Positions 55,851-64,000 of a stretch of DNA of 64,000 bases are shown in pieces. Within the stretch, counting starts at the first letter, position 1; each line of letters starts with the position of its first letter. The stretch lies in NCBI RefSeq assembly GCF_003097355.1, contig NZ_PYUI01000017.1, positions 1 to 64,000 on the forward strand, in the 5' to 3' direction. The position numbers and the translations under genes are program-made. The DNA is from Arthrobacter sp. H-02-3. GTDB taxonomy: Bacteria; Actinomycetota; Actinomycetes; Actinomycetales; Micrococcaceae. Below the pieces are notes generated by a model. The model saw only the letters and a program-made list of their open reading frames with translations, was not told the DNA's origin and ran no database searches.

Positions 55851-56600
55851 ATGGCAGCACAAGCCACCGGCGGCCGGGCCAGCTCACGGAGCGCCCAGCC
55901 TGCCCGGGCCCCCAAGAGCCTGACCGTCCGGCAGAAGAAAATCCTGGAAACGATCCAGCGCTCCGTCAGTGACAACGGCTACCCGCCGTCCATGCGCGAA
56001 ATCGGCGACACCGTCGGACTCGCCAGCCTGTCGAGCGTGACCCATCAACTGTCCCAACTGGAAAAGCTCGGGTACCTGCGTCGCGACCCAAAGCGTCCAA
56101 GGGCCATGGAAGTGCTCATGCCGCTGACCCTGGACGAGGGTACGAGGGCCATTTCGGGCGTCGAGAAGTCCAGCGGCCTCCGCGCCGTCGGTGGCCTCTC
56201 CGTGACGGAACTCGCCAGCGCCACCGACACGGCAATGGTGCCGTTCGTCGGACGCATCGCGGCCGGCGGACCGATCCTCGCCGACCAGGTGGTGGAGGAC
56301 GTCATGCCCCTGCCGCGCCAGCTGGTGGGCCACGGCGAACTCTTTATGCTCAAGGTGGCCGGCGACTCGATGATCGATGCCGCCATCTGCGACGGCGACT
56401 GGGTGGTTGTCCGCCGCCAGGGTGACGCCGTGAACGGCGACATCGTGGCCGCGCTGCTCGATGATGAAGCAACGGTCAAGACGTTCCGCCAGCGCGACGG
56501 CCACACCTGGCTGCTGCCGCAAAACACCCAGTACGAGCCCATCCTCGGCGACCACGCCGTGATCATGGGCAAGGTCGTCTCGGTGCTCCGCTCCCTGTAG
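55851..56600 (+). CDS. lexA: LexA repressor
   Basis: SOS master repressor, 249 residues. N-terminal winged helix (about 22-90: [36 protein letters not shown]). The self-cleavage site is Ala138-Gly139 (RIAAGG), with catalytic Ser173 (GDSMIDA) and Lys210 (EATVKTF). I use ATG 55851, which gives the usual N-terminus; GTG 55803, 16 codons upstream, is an alternative. Divergent from the DivS-like gene, with two SOS boxes between. A strong terminator follows. Confidence 0.96.
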   Translation: MAAQATGGRASSRSAQPARAPKSLTVRQKKILETIQRSVSDNGYPPSMREIGDTVGLASLSSVTHQLSQLEKLGYLRRDPKRPRAMEVLMPLTLDEGTRAISGVEKSSGLRAVGGLSVTELASATDTAMVPFVGRIAAGGPILADQVVEDVMPLPRQLVGHGELFMLKVAGDSMIDAAICDGDWVVVRRQGDAVNGDIVAALLDDEATVKTFRQRDGHTWLLPQNTQYEPILGDHAVIMGKVVSVLRSL

Positions 56601-56647
56601 CCACCCCGTGGCAAGCCTCCCGGGGTGGCCACCCCCGGGACGGCTTC

Positions 56648-56683
56648 CAGGGGCCGGAGCCGTGGCTCCGGCCCCTGCTCTTT
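56648..56683. terminator. terminator between lexA and dinG
   Basis: A perfect 14-bp stem (56648-56661 with 56664-56677) with a very tight loop and a CTCTTT tail on the plus strand. It lies between convergent genes; the dinG stop codon overlaps the tail. Confidence 0.88.
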
Positions 56684-58829
56684 AGTCCTTTCCGGAGTCC
56701 TTCGCCAGGCGCTTCAAGGCGGCCACGGCGATCGAAGGATCCGTGGTGGGCCAGAACGGCGGAAGCGCGGCGCGGAGGAACCCGCCGTAGCGCTCCGTGG
56801 ACAGCCGCGAATCCAGCACCGCCACCACACCCTTGTCCGAGGTCGAGCGGATCAGCCGGCCGGCGCCCTGCGCCAGGCGGATTGCGGCGTGCGTGGCCGA
56901 GACGGACATGAAGCCGTTGCCGCCGGCCTGCGCCACCGCACGGGAACGTGCGGTCATGAGCGGGTCGTCCGGCCGCGGGAACGGAATCCTGTCAATGACC
57001 ACCAGGCGGCAGGACACCCCGGGAACGTCGACACCCTGCCACAGGGACATCGTGCCGAACAAACATGTGTCCGGCTCGTCGGCAAACTGCCGCACGAGCG
57101 CCGTCATGCTCGACTCCCCCTGACACAGGATGCTGAGGCCCAGCCGTGGCCGCATCGCCTCGGCGGCCTCCTCCGCCGCCCGCCGGGAGGAAAACAAGCA
57201 CAGGGCGCCCCCGCCGGAGGCACGGATCAGTTTCTCGAGTTCGTCCAGGGCCTCCGGGGACGTGCCGCGGCCGGGCTTGGGCAGGTGCTGGGCGACATAG
57301 AGGATGCCCTGCTTCGGATAGTCGAACGGGGACCCGACGTCGACGCCGGTCCAGCTCGGGGCGCCGCTGCCGACCAGGCCGAGGCCTCCGGCGGCCGGCT
57401 CGAACGCCGCTCCGATGGCGAGCGTGGCGGATGTCAGGATGACGGTGTGGTCCGCGAACAGTCCTTCACGCAACCGCCCCGCGACGCTCAACGGAGCCAC
57501 ATTGATCAAGGCCGGCGCGGTCTCGTCCGGCTGGAAGTAGCCCTGCGTCGGGTCGAAGCTGCTATTGCGGGAGAACCACACGACTTCGCGGTTTTCCCGC
57601 GCGGCCAGGAGTCGTTCGCAGAGTTCCAGGATGACCATGAGGCGGGACCGGGCGAGCTGGCGACCGCCGTCGGCCGTCGTGGAGCTGTCCCCCTTGGAAT
57701 CGGAGAGCGCGGCGCGGCAGGCGTCGCGCAACTGGTCGATGCAGTCCAGCTGCTCGGTGTTCAGGCCGTTGGGCATCAACCCGCTGGGGACGCCGTCGAT
57801 GGCGAGTTCCAGGTGGGAGGCGGCATTGTTCAGGGCGTCCACGGTGATGCCGGTGTGCTTCCGGGCCCCGGAGGCAGCGGCGTGGACCATCGCGACGGAG
57901 AGCTGGCCGGAGACCGCGCCTGTGACGCGGTCCTGCAGTTCGTGGGCCTCGTCCACCACCACGACGTCGTACTCGGGCAGGACCGCCAGGCCTTCGAAGG
58001 CGCTGACGGCGAGCATGGCGTGGTTGGTGACCACGACGTCGGCATCGGCGGCGTTCTGCCGGGCCAGTTCACTGAAGCATTCGGCCGCGAGCGGGCACTT
58101 TTGCGCGCCGAGACACTCCATGGACGTGACGGAGACCTGCCGCCAGGCCCGGTCCGTGACACCGGGCATGAGTTCGTCCCGGTCTCCCGTGGCCGTCTCC
58201 TCCGCCCATTCGCGCAGGCGCACGACTTCCTTGCCGAGCTGGGAGGACGGCCCGCCCAGCGCGGCGGCAAAGTGCGGCACGGACGTGTCCTCGCCGAGGG
58301 AGAACAGTTGTCCCTCGGACGGTTCCTCGGACGGGAAGCCGCCCTCGATCTTGTGCCGGCACACATAGTTGGACCGGCCCTTCACCAGGGCAACCTTGAC
58401 GGGCCGATCCAGGGCCGGGGTGATCGTCTTGAGCAGCCGGGGCAGGTCGCGGCCGACAATCTGGGTCTGCAGTGCCAGGGTCGCGGTGGAGACCAGGGTG
58501 GGCTTGTTGCTGGTCAGCGAGTGGGCGATCAGCGGAATCAGGTACGCCAGAGACTTGCCGGTGCCCGTGCCGGCCTGGACCAGCAGGTGGTCGCCGCTGT
58601 CGATCGCGCGCGCCACCTGCCGGGCCATTTCGTGCTGGCCGTCGCGGCTCTGGCCACCCATGCCGGACACGGCACGGTCGAGCAGTTCAATCACGAACTC
58701 CTCGCCGGTCCCGCCGGCCGTGTTGCCGCCCGCGGCGTCCTCACCCGTCCCGCCATCGGCCGGTTCCGCGTCAGCGGCCCCGGCGTCCGGGGATCCGGCC
58801 TTGGCTTTGGTCACCGCAGCCTCAGTCAT
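56682..58829 (-). CDS. dinG: DinG-like ATP-dependent DNA helicase (XPD family)
   Basis: A 715-residue superfamily 2 iron-sulfur helicase. Walker A AGTGTGKS (about 86-93), a four-cysteine FeS region (NYVCRHK, then ECLGAQKCPLAAEC), DEAH box VVVDEAHELQD, and a C-terminal domain with SLWQGVDVPG and RLAQGAGRLIR. It unwinds structures such as R-loops and G4. The first 40 residues are a low-complexity Gly/Ala/Asp tail. The ATG overlaps the end of hflX by 8 bases. No SOS box is seen upstream, despite the gene name. Confidence 0.92.
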   Translation of the reverse strand: MTEAAVTKAKAGSPDAGAADAEPADGGTGEDAAGGNTAGGTGEEFVIELLDRAVSGMGGQSRDGQHEMARQVARAIDSGDHLLVQAGTGTGKSLAYLIPLIAHSLTSNKPTLVSTATLALQTQIVGRDLPRLLKTITPALDRPVKVALVKGRSNYVCRHKIEGGFPSEEPSEGQLFSLGEDTSVPHFAAALGGPSSQLGKEVVRLREWAEETATGDRDELMPGVTDRAWRQVSVTSMECLGAQKCPLAAECFSELARQNAADADVVVTNHAMLAVSAFEGLAVLPEYDVVVVDEAHELQDRVTGAVSGQLSVAMVHAAASGARKHTGITVDALNNAASHLELAIDGVPSGLMPNGLNTEQLDCIDQLRDACRAALSDSKGDSSTTADGGRQLARSRLMVILELCERLLAARENREVVWFSRNSSFDPTQGYFQPDETAPALINVAPLSVAGRLREGLFADHTVILTSATLAIGAAFEPAAGGLGLVGSGAPSWTGVDVGSPFDYPKQGILYVAQHLPKPGRGTSPEALDELEKLIRASGGGALCLFSSRRAAEEAAEAMRPRLGLSILCQGESSMTALVRQFADEPDTCLFGTMSLWQGVDVPGVSCRLVVIDRIPFPRPDDPLMTARSRAVAQAGGNGFMSVSATHAAIRLAQGAGRLIRSTSDKGVVAVLDSRLSTERYGGFLRAALPPFWPTTDPSIAVAALKRLAKDSGKD

Positions 58830-60420
58830 TGCTGATGAAGGGATCCAGTTCAGCGGCGAGTCCTTCGCGCACCATCACCACGGCCCGGGTGCCGGTTTCC
58901 TCGTGCTCGAGGCTGAGGATCTCAGCGTCGGTCTCGTGGAGCTTGTTGAGCAGATCTCCGCGGTTGTACGGGATCAACAGTTCAAGCTTCACACCGGGGC
59001 GCGGAATGCCGTCGCTGATGGCCTTGAGCAGTTCCGGGATGCCTTCACCTGTGCGTGCCGAGACCACCACGTGGCGCGGTTCGCGCTGCTTGAGCCGTTC
59101 GACCACAAACGGGTCGGCGGCGTCGGCCTTGTTCAGGACGATGATTTCCGGAACCTTGCGGGCGTCGACTTCGCTGAAGACTGCCCGGACTGCGGCGATC
59201 TGGCCCTCGGGGTCCGGGTGCGAGACGTCGACGACGTGCAGGATGAGGTCCGAGTCGGCCACCTCTTCCAGGGTGGAGCGGAATGCTTCCACGAGCTGGG
59301 TCGGCAGCGAGCGGACGAATCCCACGGTGTCGGCCAGCGTGTAGCCGAGGCCGTCGGCGGTTTCTGCCTTGCGCACGGTGGGGTCCAGCGTGGCGAACAG
59401 GGCGTTCTCCACCAGCACCCCGGCGTCGGTCAGGCGGTTCAGGAGCGAGGACTTCCCGGCGTTGGTGTAGCCGGCGATCGCTACTGACGGCACGGCATTA
59501 CGACGGCGGTTGGCGCGCTTGGTTTCCCGGGCGGGCTTCATGGCGGCGATTTCGCGCCGCAGCTTGGCCATGCGGGTGCGGATCCGGCGGCGGTCCAGTT
59601 CAATCTTGGTTTCACCGGGACCACGGGAACCCATGCCGGCGCCGGCGCCGCCCACCTGGCCACCGGCCTGGCGGGACATCGACTCGCCCCAGCCGCGCAG
59701 GCGCGGGAGCAGGTATTCGAGCTGGGCCAGTTCCACCTGTGCCTTGCCTTCCCGGCTCTTGGCATGCTGCGCGAAGATGTCCAGGATGAGCGCGGTGCGG
59801 TCGATGACTTTGACCTTGACGATGTCCTCCAGGCCGCGCCGCTGGGACGGGGCGAGTTCGGCGTCGACAACTACGGTGTCGGCGCCCGTGGACATCACGA
59901 TGGCTTTGAGTTCCTGCGCCTTGCCGGAGCCGAGGAAGGTTCCGGGGTCGGGCTTGGCCCGGCGCTGGACGAGCCCGTCCAGGACCTCAGAGCCGGCTGT
60001 CTCAGCGAGGGCCGCAAGTTCACGCAGGGAGTTCTCGGCGTCGGCGAGGGTACCTTCGCTCCAGAGTCCGGCCAGGACGACGCGTTCGAGGCGCAGCTGA
60101 CGGTATTCGACCTCGGTGACGTCCTCGAGTTCGGTGGACAGGCCCGCCTTGCGGCGCAGGGCGTGGCGTTCCTCGAGGTCTTGCTGGTCGCCGTCGAAGT
60201 TGGTGTACACGTCGTCCAGGCGCGAGATGGCCTGTGCCGTGCCGAAGACCGCCTTCTGGCCGCCGGCACTCGTGCCGGCTGCGTCGTGGGCTCCGGTGCC
60301 GCGGCCCGCATTCGGGGCAGGGGCGTCCTTGGAGAGGATCCGGTCGATAACAGCCTGGATCTCCTCAGGGCTCATGTCCTGGGCGGCTGAATCGGGTCCG
60401 GTGTTGGGCTGGCTGGTCAT
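58822..60420 (-). CDS. hflX: ribosome-associated GTPase HflX
   Basis: A GTPase that splits stalled ribosomes under stress. The N-terminal HflX domain (about 95-270) includes GSGKAQELKAIV and LAQLEYLLPRLRG. A coiled coil follows (about 275-325). The G domain has G1 AGYTNAGKSSLLNRL, DTVGFVRSLP, and NKAD. I use ATG 60420 (532 aa), with AGGAG 4 bases upstream; the longer open frame is not supported. The N-terminal 85 residues are a low-complexity extension. A TATTCT about 30 bases upstream may be the -10. Confidence 0.94.
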   Translation of the reverse strand: MTSQPNTGPDSAAQDMSPEEIQAVIDRILSKDAPAPNAGRGTGAHDAAGTSAGGQKAVFGTAQAISRLDDVYTNFDGDQQDLEERHALRRKAGLSTELEDVTEVEYRQLRLERVVLAGLWSEGTLADAENSLRELAALAETAGSEVLDGLVQRRAKPDPGTFLGSGKAQELKAIVMSTGADTVVVDAELAPSQRRGLEDIVKVKVIDRTALILDIFAQHAKSREGKAQVELAQLEYLLPRLRGWGESMSRQAGGQVGGAGAGMGSRGPGETKIELDRRRIRTRMAKLRREIAAMKPARETKRANRRRNAVPSVAIAGYTNAGKSSLLNRLTDAGVLVENALFATLDPTVRKAETADGLGYTLADTVGFVRSLPTQLVEAFRSTLEEVADSDLILHVVDVSHPDPEGQIAAVRAVFSEVDARKVPEIIVLNKADAADPFVVERLKQREPRHVVVSARTGEGIPELLKAISDGIPRPGVKLELLIPYNRGDLLNKLHETDAEILSLEHEETGTRAVVMVREGLAAELDPFISND

Positions 60421-61110
60421 GGTCTCCTTTAGGGGTTCGGCTATTTCAGAATAGTGCCGATTGGTGCTCTGTGGGGCGGTATTCGCGCTGGGCTGACGGC
60501 GAGGGGTCATGCAGGCCTCCTGGAATGCCCGCGGCAACGGTGCCGGGGGGGCTGGCTCCGGACGGAGCGCTGGCTAGGTAAAGAGAACAGCTAGGTGAAG
60601 AGAGCGGCTCGGTGGGAGAGGCGCCCGAGGCGCCTGGCTGCGGGGAACGCAGTGAGGTAATTGCCGTCCGCCGGGCCGGCCCGGAAGCGGGCCAGGCACG
60701 GTGTCAAGGAAAGAAGGGCCGCCGTCAAGGCGTTGCCGAGAAAAGCGGCTGGATTCCAAGTGTTTCGTGCACCTGCCGGCGAGATAACTCGACATGGCGA
60801 TGGAGCACTGAGCGGAAGGCGTTTACCTGCGTCGCTGCGGGGACGGGATGAGACCCGTGCCGGCTACTTGGAGATCAAGATCATGCTTTTAAGCCTAGCA
60901 GACGCCGCAGCTCGCCCGGTTCACGCGGCCAGCTCCCCCGGGGTGCGCCGTTCGGGGAGGGCCGCCGGGACCGTTCACGCCCCGTTCCAAGGCTTGGCGG
61001 CCGCTCCTTCCCGGCACCGCGGCCGTTCCGTTGTGTACCCGGGCCCGGACGCCGTTCCGAGTCCCGTCCAGTTTCCCATTCGGGTGGACCGCCAACTAAT
61101 CTGGCCCATT
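60421..61110. other. 690-base intergenic region
   Basis: Region between divergent hflX and the methyltransferase gene. It holds the hflX SD and possible -10 (TATTCT, 60448-60453 on the minus strand), and at the right edge a possible promoter for the methyltransferase (TTCCCA 61073-61078, 18 bases, TAATCT 61097-61102). The open frames present have no family features or SD and atypical composition. I see no tRNA, repeat or stable RNA, although a non-coding RNA cannot be excluded by eye. Confidence 0.5.
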
Positions 61111-61725
61111 ATGGAGTCTGCACACTATTTCAGCGCCCAGCCCGCCGGGCCCTTCACCCGCAAGCCGCTCACCGTGGACCTTGCCGGTGAGACGCGCCGG
61201 CTGCAGACGTCCTCGGGGATCTTCAGCCCGGACGGGATCGACAAGGGAACGGCCGTGCTGCTGGCCGATGTCCCGGCTCCGGCTCCGCAGGGAAACCTGC
61301 TTGATATCGGCTGCGGCTGGGGCCCGATTGCCCTGACCATGGCCCTGCGGGCACCGCACTCCCGCGTCTACGCGGTGGACGTGAACGAGCGCTGCGTGAC
61401 CCTGACCAACGAAAACGCCGCACTGCTGGGACTCACCAACGTCACCGCCAGCACGCCGGAGGCGGTGGACCCCGAACTGCGTTTTGACACCATCTGGTCC
61501 AACCCGCCTATCCGGATCGGCAAGGACGAACTTCACGCGCTCCTGCGCCTGTGGATTCCGCGGCTGGCGCCGGGCGGATCGGCGTGGCTGGTGGTCCAGA
61601 AGAATCTCGGCTCGGATTCGCTGCAGCGTTGGCTCGCGGCGGAGCTCGATTCCAGCTTCACCGTGACCCGTGAGAGCACGTCGAAGTCGTTCCGGATCCT
61701 TCGGGTCAGGAAAGCGTCCCGGTAG
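61111..61725 (+). CDS. class I SAM methyltransferase (RsmC-like MTS domain)
   Basis: A 204-residue methyltransferase. The SAM-binding motif is LLDIGCGWGPIAL, then VYAVDVNERCVTL, and the catalytic-type motif SNPPIRIG. The MTS fold is that of RsmC and RlmG, which methylate guanine in rRNA, but this is the single C-terminal-type domain only. The ATG follows TAATCT by 8 bases without an SD, suggesting a leaderless mRNA. The 3' end overlaps dapF by 20 bases on the opposite strand. Confidence 0.9.
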   Translation: MESAHYFSAQPAGPFTRKPLTVDLAGETRRLQTSSGIFSPDGIDKGTAVLLADVPAPAPQGNLLDIGCGWGPIALTMALRAPHSRVYAVDVNERCVTLTNENAALLGLTNVTASTPEAVDPELRFDTIWSNPPIRIGKDELHALLRLWIPRLAPGGSAWLVVQKNLGSDSLQRWLAAELDSSFTVTRESTSKSFRILRVRKASR

Positions 61726-62659
61726 CCACGATCACGGCCGGGCCGCTGAGCTCGACGTGTTCGTGTCCCTCCGGGCCGACGAAGAATTTCACACCGACCG
61801 CTCCGCCGGGAACGTGAACGTTCCACGCGTCCGGTGCGCCCTGCCCGGCCCAGTGGCGGATGGCGACGGCGGCGGCGCAGGCACCGGTGCCGCATGACTG
61901 GGTTTCCCCCACCCCCCGCTCGTGAACCCGCATGGTGATGGTGCCCGTGCCGTCGTGGACGAGTGGTTCGGAGGGCACCACGAATTCAACATTGGTGCCG
62001 TGCGGCGGCGTCGGATCCACCTTGGGCGCGGTGAACAGCTGCGTGGCCTCAAGTTCGGCCATTTCGGCCAGGGCCACCACTGTGTGCGGGTTGCCCATGC
62101 TGACCGACAGGGCAGGCCTGGCCACCTCCAGCCCCTCGGCGCTGACGAGCGAATCCATGGCCCGCGCGGTCGCCTCGCCCGGAAAAATGAACGCCCAGGG
62201 CCCCATATCGACGGCATAGCCGGCAGCGGTGCGGACGATCGTCTTCACGCCGCCCCGGGTGCCGATGACGAGGGATTCGCCGGCCGGCAGGTTCACGAGG
62301 CCTTCGGCGATGAGGAAGTGCACAAAGACGCGGACGCCGTTGCCGCACATCTCAGACAGTGAGCCGTCGCCATTTCGGTAGTCCATGAACCACTCGGCGT
62401 CGGGGTGGGCGGTCAGCAATTCCTGGCCCTCGGGCAGGAGCCGCGAGGGCACCGCACGGATCAGGCCGTCGCCGCCGATGCCGCGGTGCCGGTCGCAGAG
62501 CGCCGCGACCTGATCGGGGCTGAGCGACAGTGTGCCGTTGGGGTCGGCGATCAGGACAAAGTCGTTGCCTGTTCCGTGGCCTTTGGAAAACTTCAGACCG
62601 CTGAGGGATGCGGTCTCGCCGGCGGCAGGGGCGGCGGTTACGGCTTGGGATGCGTCCAT
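61706..62659 (-). CDS. dapF: diaminopimelate epimerase
   Basis: Converts LL- to meso-diaminopimelate for peptidoglycan and lysine. Both catalytic cysteines are seen, in SEMCGNGVRVF and QSCGTGACAAA. The N-terminal segment KGHGTGNDFVLI is typical. 317 residues, with an N-terminal extension of about 20 residues. It lies downstream of miaA on the same strand, 51 bases apart, which is a common actinobacterial order. Confidence 0.95.
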   Translation of the reverse strand: MDASQAVTAAPAAGETASLSGLKFSKGHGTGNDFVLIADPNGTLSLSPDQVAALCDRHRGIGGDGLIRAVPSRLLPEGQELLTAHPDAEWFMDYRNGDGSLSEMCGNGVRVFVHFLIAEGLVNLPAGESLVIGTRGGVKTIVRTAAGYAVDMGPWAFIFPGEATARAMDSLVSAEGLEVARPALSVSMGNPHTVVALAEMAELEATQLFTAPKVDPTPPHGTNVEFVVPSEPLVHDGTGTITMRVHERGVGETQSCGTGACAAAVAIRHWAGQGAPDAWNVHVPGGAVGVKFFVGPEGHEHVELSGPAVIVATGTLS

Positions 62660-62710
62660 GCTCCAAGGTTACCGTTCCGTATGGCGCGCTCCGGCACCGT
62701 GACGGGAACG

Positions 62711-63697
62711 CTACGCCGGCGGCGGAACGGGCGCCGTCCGGCACAGGGCCGCGGCCCTGGCCACCAGGGCGGGATCCTGCCAGTCCAGCCAGTTGACCCG
62801 GGGATCGGCACGGAACCAGGTCAGTTGCCGGCGCGCGAACTGCCGGGTGGCGATGATCGTTTCGTCCGCGGCCTGCTCGAGGTTGGAAGCGCCGTCGAGA
62901 ACCCGGAGGAACTGGGCATAGCCGAGGGCCCGTGGCGCGGTCCTGCCGTTGCGGAGCCCCGCGGCGTCGAGCCGCCGGACTTCCTCCAGCAGCCCACTGT
63001 CCACCATGGCGTGGACCCGCAGGGCCAGGCGCTCCCGGAGCAGTTCCCTGTCGACTTCGAGCCCGATCTGAACGGCAGGCTGGAAGTACTCGCGGGCGGG
63101 CATGAAGGAGCTGAACGGGCGTCCAGTGAGTTCGAAGACTTCCAGGGCGCGGACGATGCGCCGGGCATCGCCGAGCCTACCGGCCGACACGGGGTCCACG
63201 GCTTCCAGCCGTTGCCGCAGCGGCGCGGGGCCCGCCGTTTCCAGTTCGACCTCCAGGCGCCGTCGGATATCCGGATCCGTGCCGGGAAACTCCAGGACAT
63301 CGAGCGCGGCACGGACGTACAGTCCGGAGCCGCCGGCCAGGATGGCCCGCTTCCCGCGGGCGTGGATGTCTCCGATCAGGGCGCGGGCCTGCTGCTGGAA
63401 GTCCGAGACGCTCGCTTCCTCGGTCACGTCCAGGATGTCCAGGAGGTGGTGCGGGACTCCCCTGCGTTCGGCGTCGGTGATCTTGGCCGTGCCGATGTCC
63501 ATGCCGCGGTAGAACTGCATGGAATCGGTGTTGATGACCTCGCCGTTGAGTTCCAGCGCCAGCGAAACGGCGAGGTCGGACTTGCCGGAACCGGTGGGCC
63601 CGACGACGGCGATCACCGGCGGCGCTGCCGCCGTCTGCGGCGCCGTCACCGGCTGGCCGTGCACCTGCGCGGCGGCGCTGCGTTGAGGTCCCGGCAC
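62711..63697 (-). CDS. miaA: tRNA dimethylallyltransferase
   Basis: Adds the isopentenyl group to A37 of tRNAs reading UNN codons, before MiaB thiomethylation. The P-loop [14 protein letters not shown], the [15 protein letters not shown] segment and GGSGLYV are present. The start is uncertain: GTG 63697, five bases after the miaB stop, is used here (328 aa). GTG 63649 would remove 16 non-conserved residues. Confidence 0.94.
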   Translation of the reverse strand: MPGPQRSAAAQVHGQPVTAPQTAAAPPVIAVVGPTGSGKSDLAVSLALELNGEVINTDSMQFYRGMDIGTAKITDAERRGVPHHLLDILDVTEEASVSDFQQQARALIGDIHARGKRAILAGGSGLYVRAALDVLEFPGTDPDIRRRLEVELETAGPAPLRQRLEAVDPVSAGRLGDARRIVRALEVFELTGRPFSSFMPAREYFQPAVQIGLEVDRELLRERLALRVHAMVDSGLLEEVRRLDAAGLRNGRTAPRALGYAQFLRVLDGASNLEQAADETIIATRQFARRQLTWFRADPRVNWLDWQDPALVARAAALCRTAPVPPPA

Positions 63698-63701
63698 GGC
63701 G

Positions 63702-64000
63702 CTAACGGCCGCGGACCGGAAGGCTGGGCATGCCCAACGACACGCCGGCCTTGCCCGACGCGCCGGTTTTGCCAGCCGGGCTCGTCGGGCCGGCACCGCA
63801 GGAATCGGCCTGGGAACGGTCCCAGGCGTCACCGGCACGCGACCGGCGCAGGCTGTAGTCCGCCGCCGAGGCGGGGTCGGCGACGAGGTGGAACGCGGCC
63901 GCTTCAGTGATGGTGACGGTCACGAGGTCGCCGGGCCGGGGCACGTCGGCGCCCTCGGGCACCGAGAAGTGCACCAGCCGCTGGTCCTGGGACCGGCCGG
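63702..64000 (-). CDS. miaB: tRNA-2-methylthio-N6-dimethylallyladenosine synthase MiaB, C-terminal part
   Basis: Only the last roughly 98 codons are in the window; the gene runs off the right edge. The frame enters with [16 protein letters not shown], then [20 protein letters not shown], which is the C-terminal TRAM domain of MiaB. After that comes a 50-residue Gly/Ala/Ser-rich tail. The radical SAM domain is outside the window. Position just before miaA fits the usual miaB-miaA-dapF order. Confidence 0.88.
   Translation of the reverse strand, partial: GRSQDQRLVHFSVPEGADVPRPGDLVTVTITEAAAFHLVADPASAADYSLRRSRAGDAWDRSQADSCGAGPTSPAGKTGASGKAGVSLGMPSLPVRGR

Noticed and set aside
60574-60795. Possible small gene in the hflX / methyltransferase gap
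   Set aside because: No SD, no hydrophobic or motif pattern, and atypical composition; not supported.

Overview
The window looks like a chromosomal segment of a high-GC actinobacterium of the Arthrobacter / Pseudarthrobacter group (Micrococcaceae). The lineage call rests on the start of a 16S rRNA gene with the conserved actinobacterial leader element, a mycothiol-dependent-isomerase-like protein, a PriA-type HisA, a HelD-type RNA polymerase helicase, a DivS/ChiZ-like LysM gene divergent from lexA, and TCGAAC-type SOS boxes. No transposase, phage gene, CRISPR array or tRNA was seen. Almost every gene is housekeeping or biosynthetic. Starts were chosen from Shine-Dalgarno (SD) sites, stop/start overlaps, or a -10 hexamer just upstream of the start.

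Layout. 1-620: 5' end of a 16S rRNA (minus strand) with leader, candidate promoter and the tyrS terminator. 622-5756: tyrS, helD, apt and a GNAT acetyltransferase. 5763-9350: a hypothetical gene, then a DNA-alkylation-repair group (mpg, divergent adaA-alkA fusion, ogt). 9396-10711: an MDMPI-like protein and a PNPOx-family protein. 10816-19654: arginine operon argC-J-B-D-F-R-(gap)-G-H on the minus strand, with two ARG-box-like palindromes at its head. 19947-22204: a desaturase and a quinone oxidoreductase. 22271-28588: a secondary-metabolite locus, described below. 28644-32251: pheS-pheT, preceded by unusual tandem repeats. 32678-38655: small membrane and peptidase genes, a map/XRE pair sharing a palindromic operator, a GntR/DUF1648 pair, and an SOS-box-controlled radical SAM gene. 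38676-45128: pntAa-Ab-B transhydrogenase, Nudix, MFS, CDF and GlsB. 45271-49037: TrmH, infC-rpmI-rplT and DUF1844. 49225-55039: MFS, SseB and the his genes hisC-B-H-(small membrane protein)-priA. 55108-60420: a DivS-like gene, lexA, dinG and hflX. 61111-64000: a methyltransferase, dapF, miaA and the 3' end of miaB.

The most interesting locus is 22271-28588. It holds a 1326-residue single-module NRPS-like membrane protein with the order adenylation - carrier - (two membrane helices + hexapeptide-like domain) x3. That is the epsilon-poly-L-lysine synthetase (Pls / NAPAA) architecture. An eye alignment of its pocket residues gives DAESIGTVVK, close to published lysine codes. It is followed by a short M1 zinc aminopeptidase gene and a convergent Sfp-type phosphopantetheinyl transferase. 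This suggests a self-contained pathway for a poly-(basic amino acid).

Other themes are several probable leaderless mRNAs (argC, the XRE gene, the SOS radical SAM gene, the methyltransferase), LexA control at two places, an AUU start and very long Ala/Pro/Lys tail in IF-3, and clusters of short degenerate tandem repeats between genes or at gene ends.
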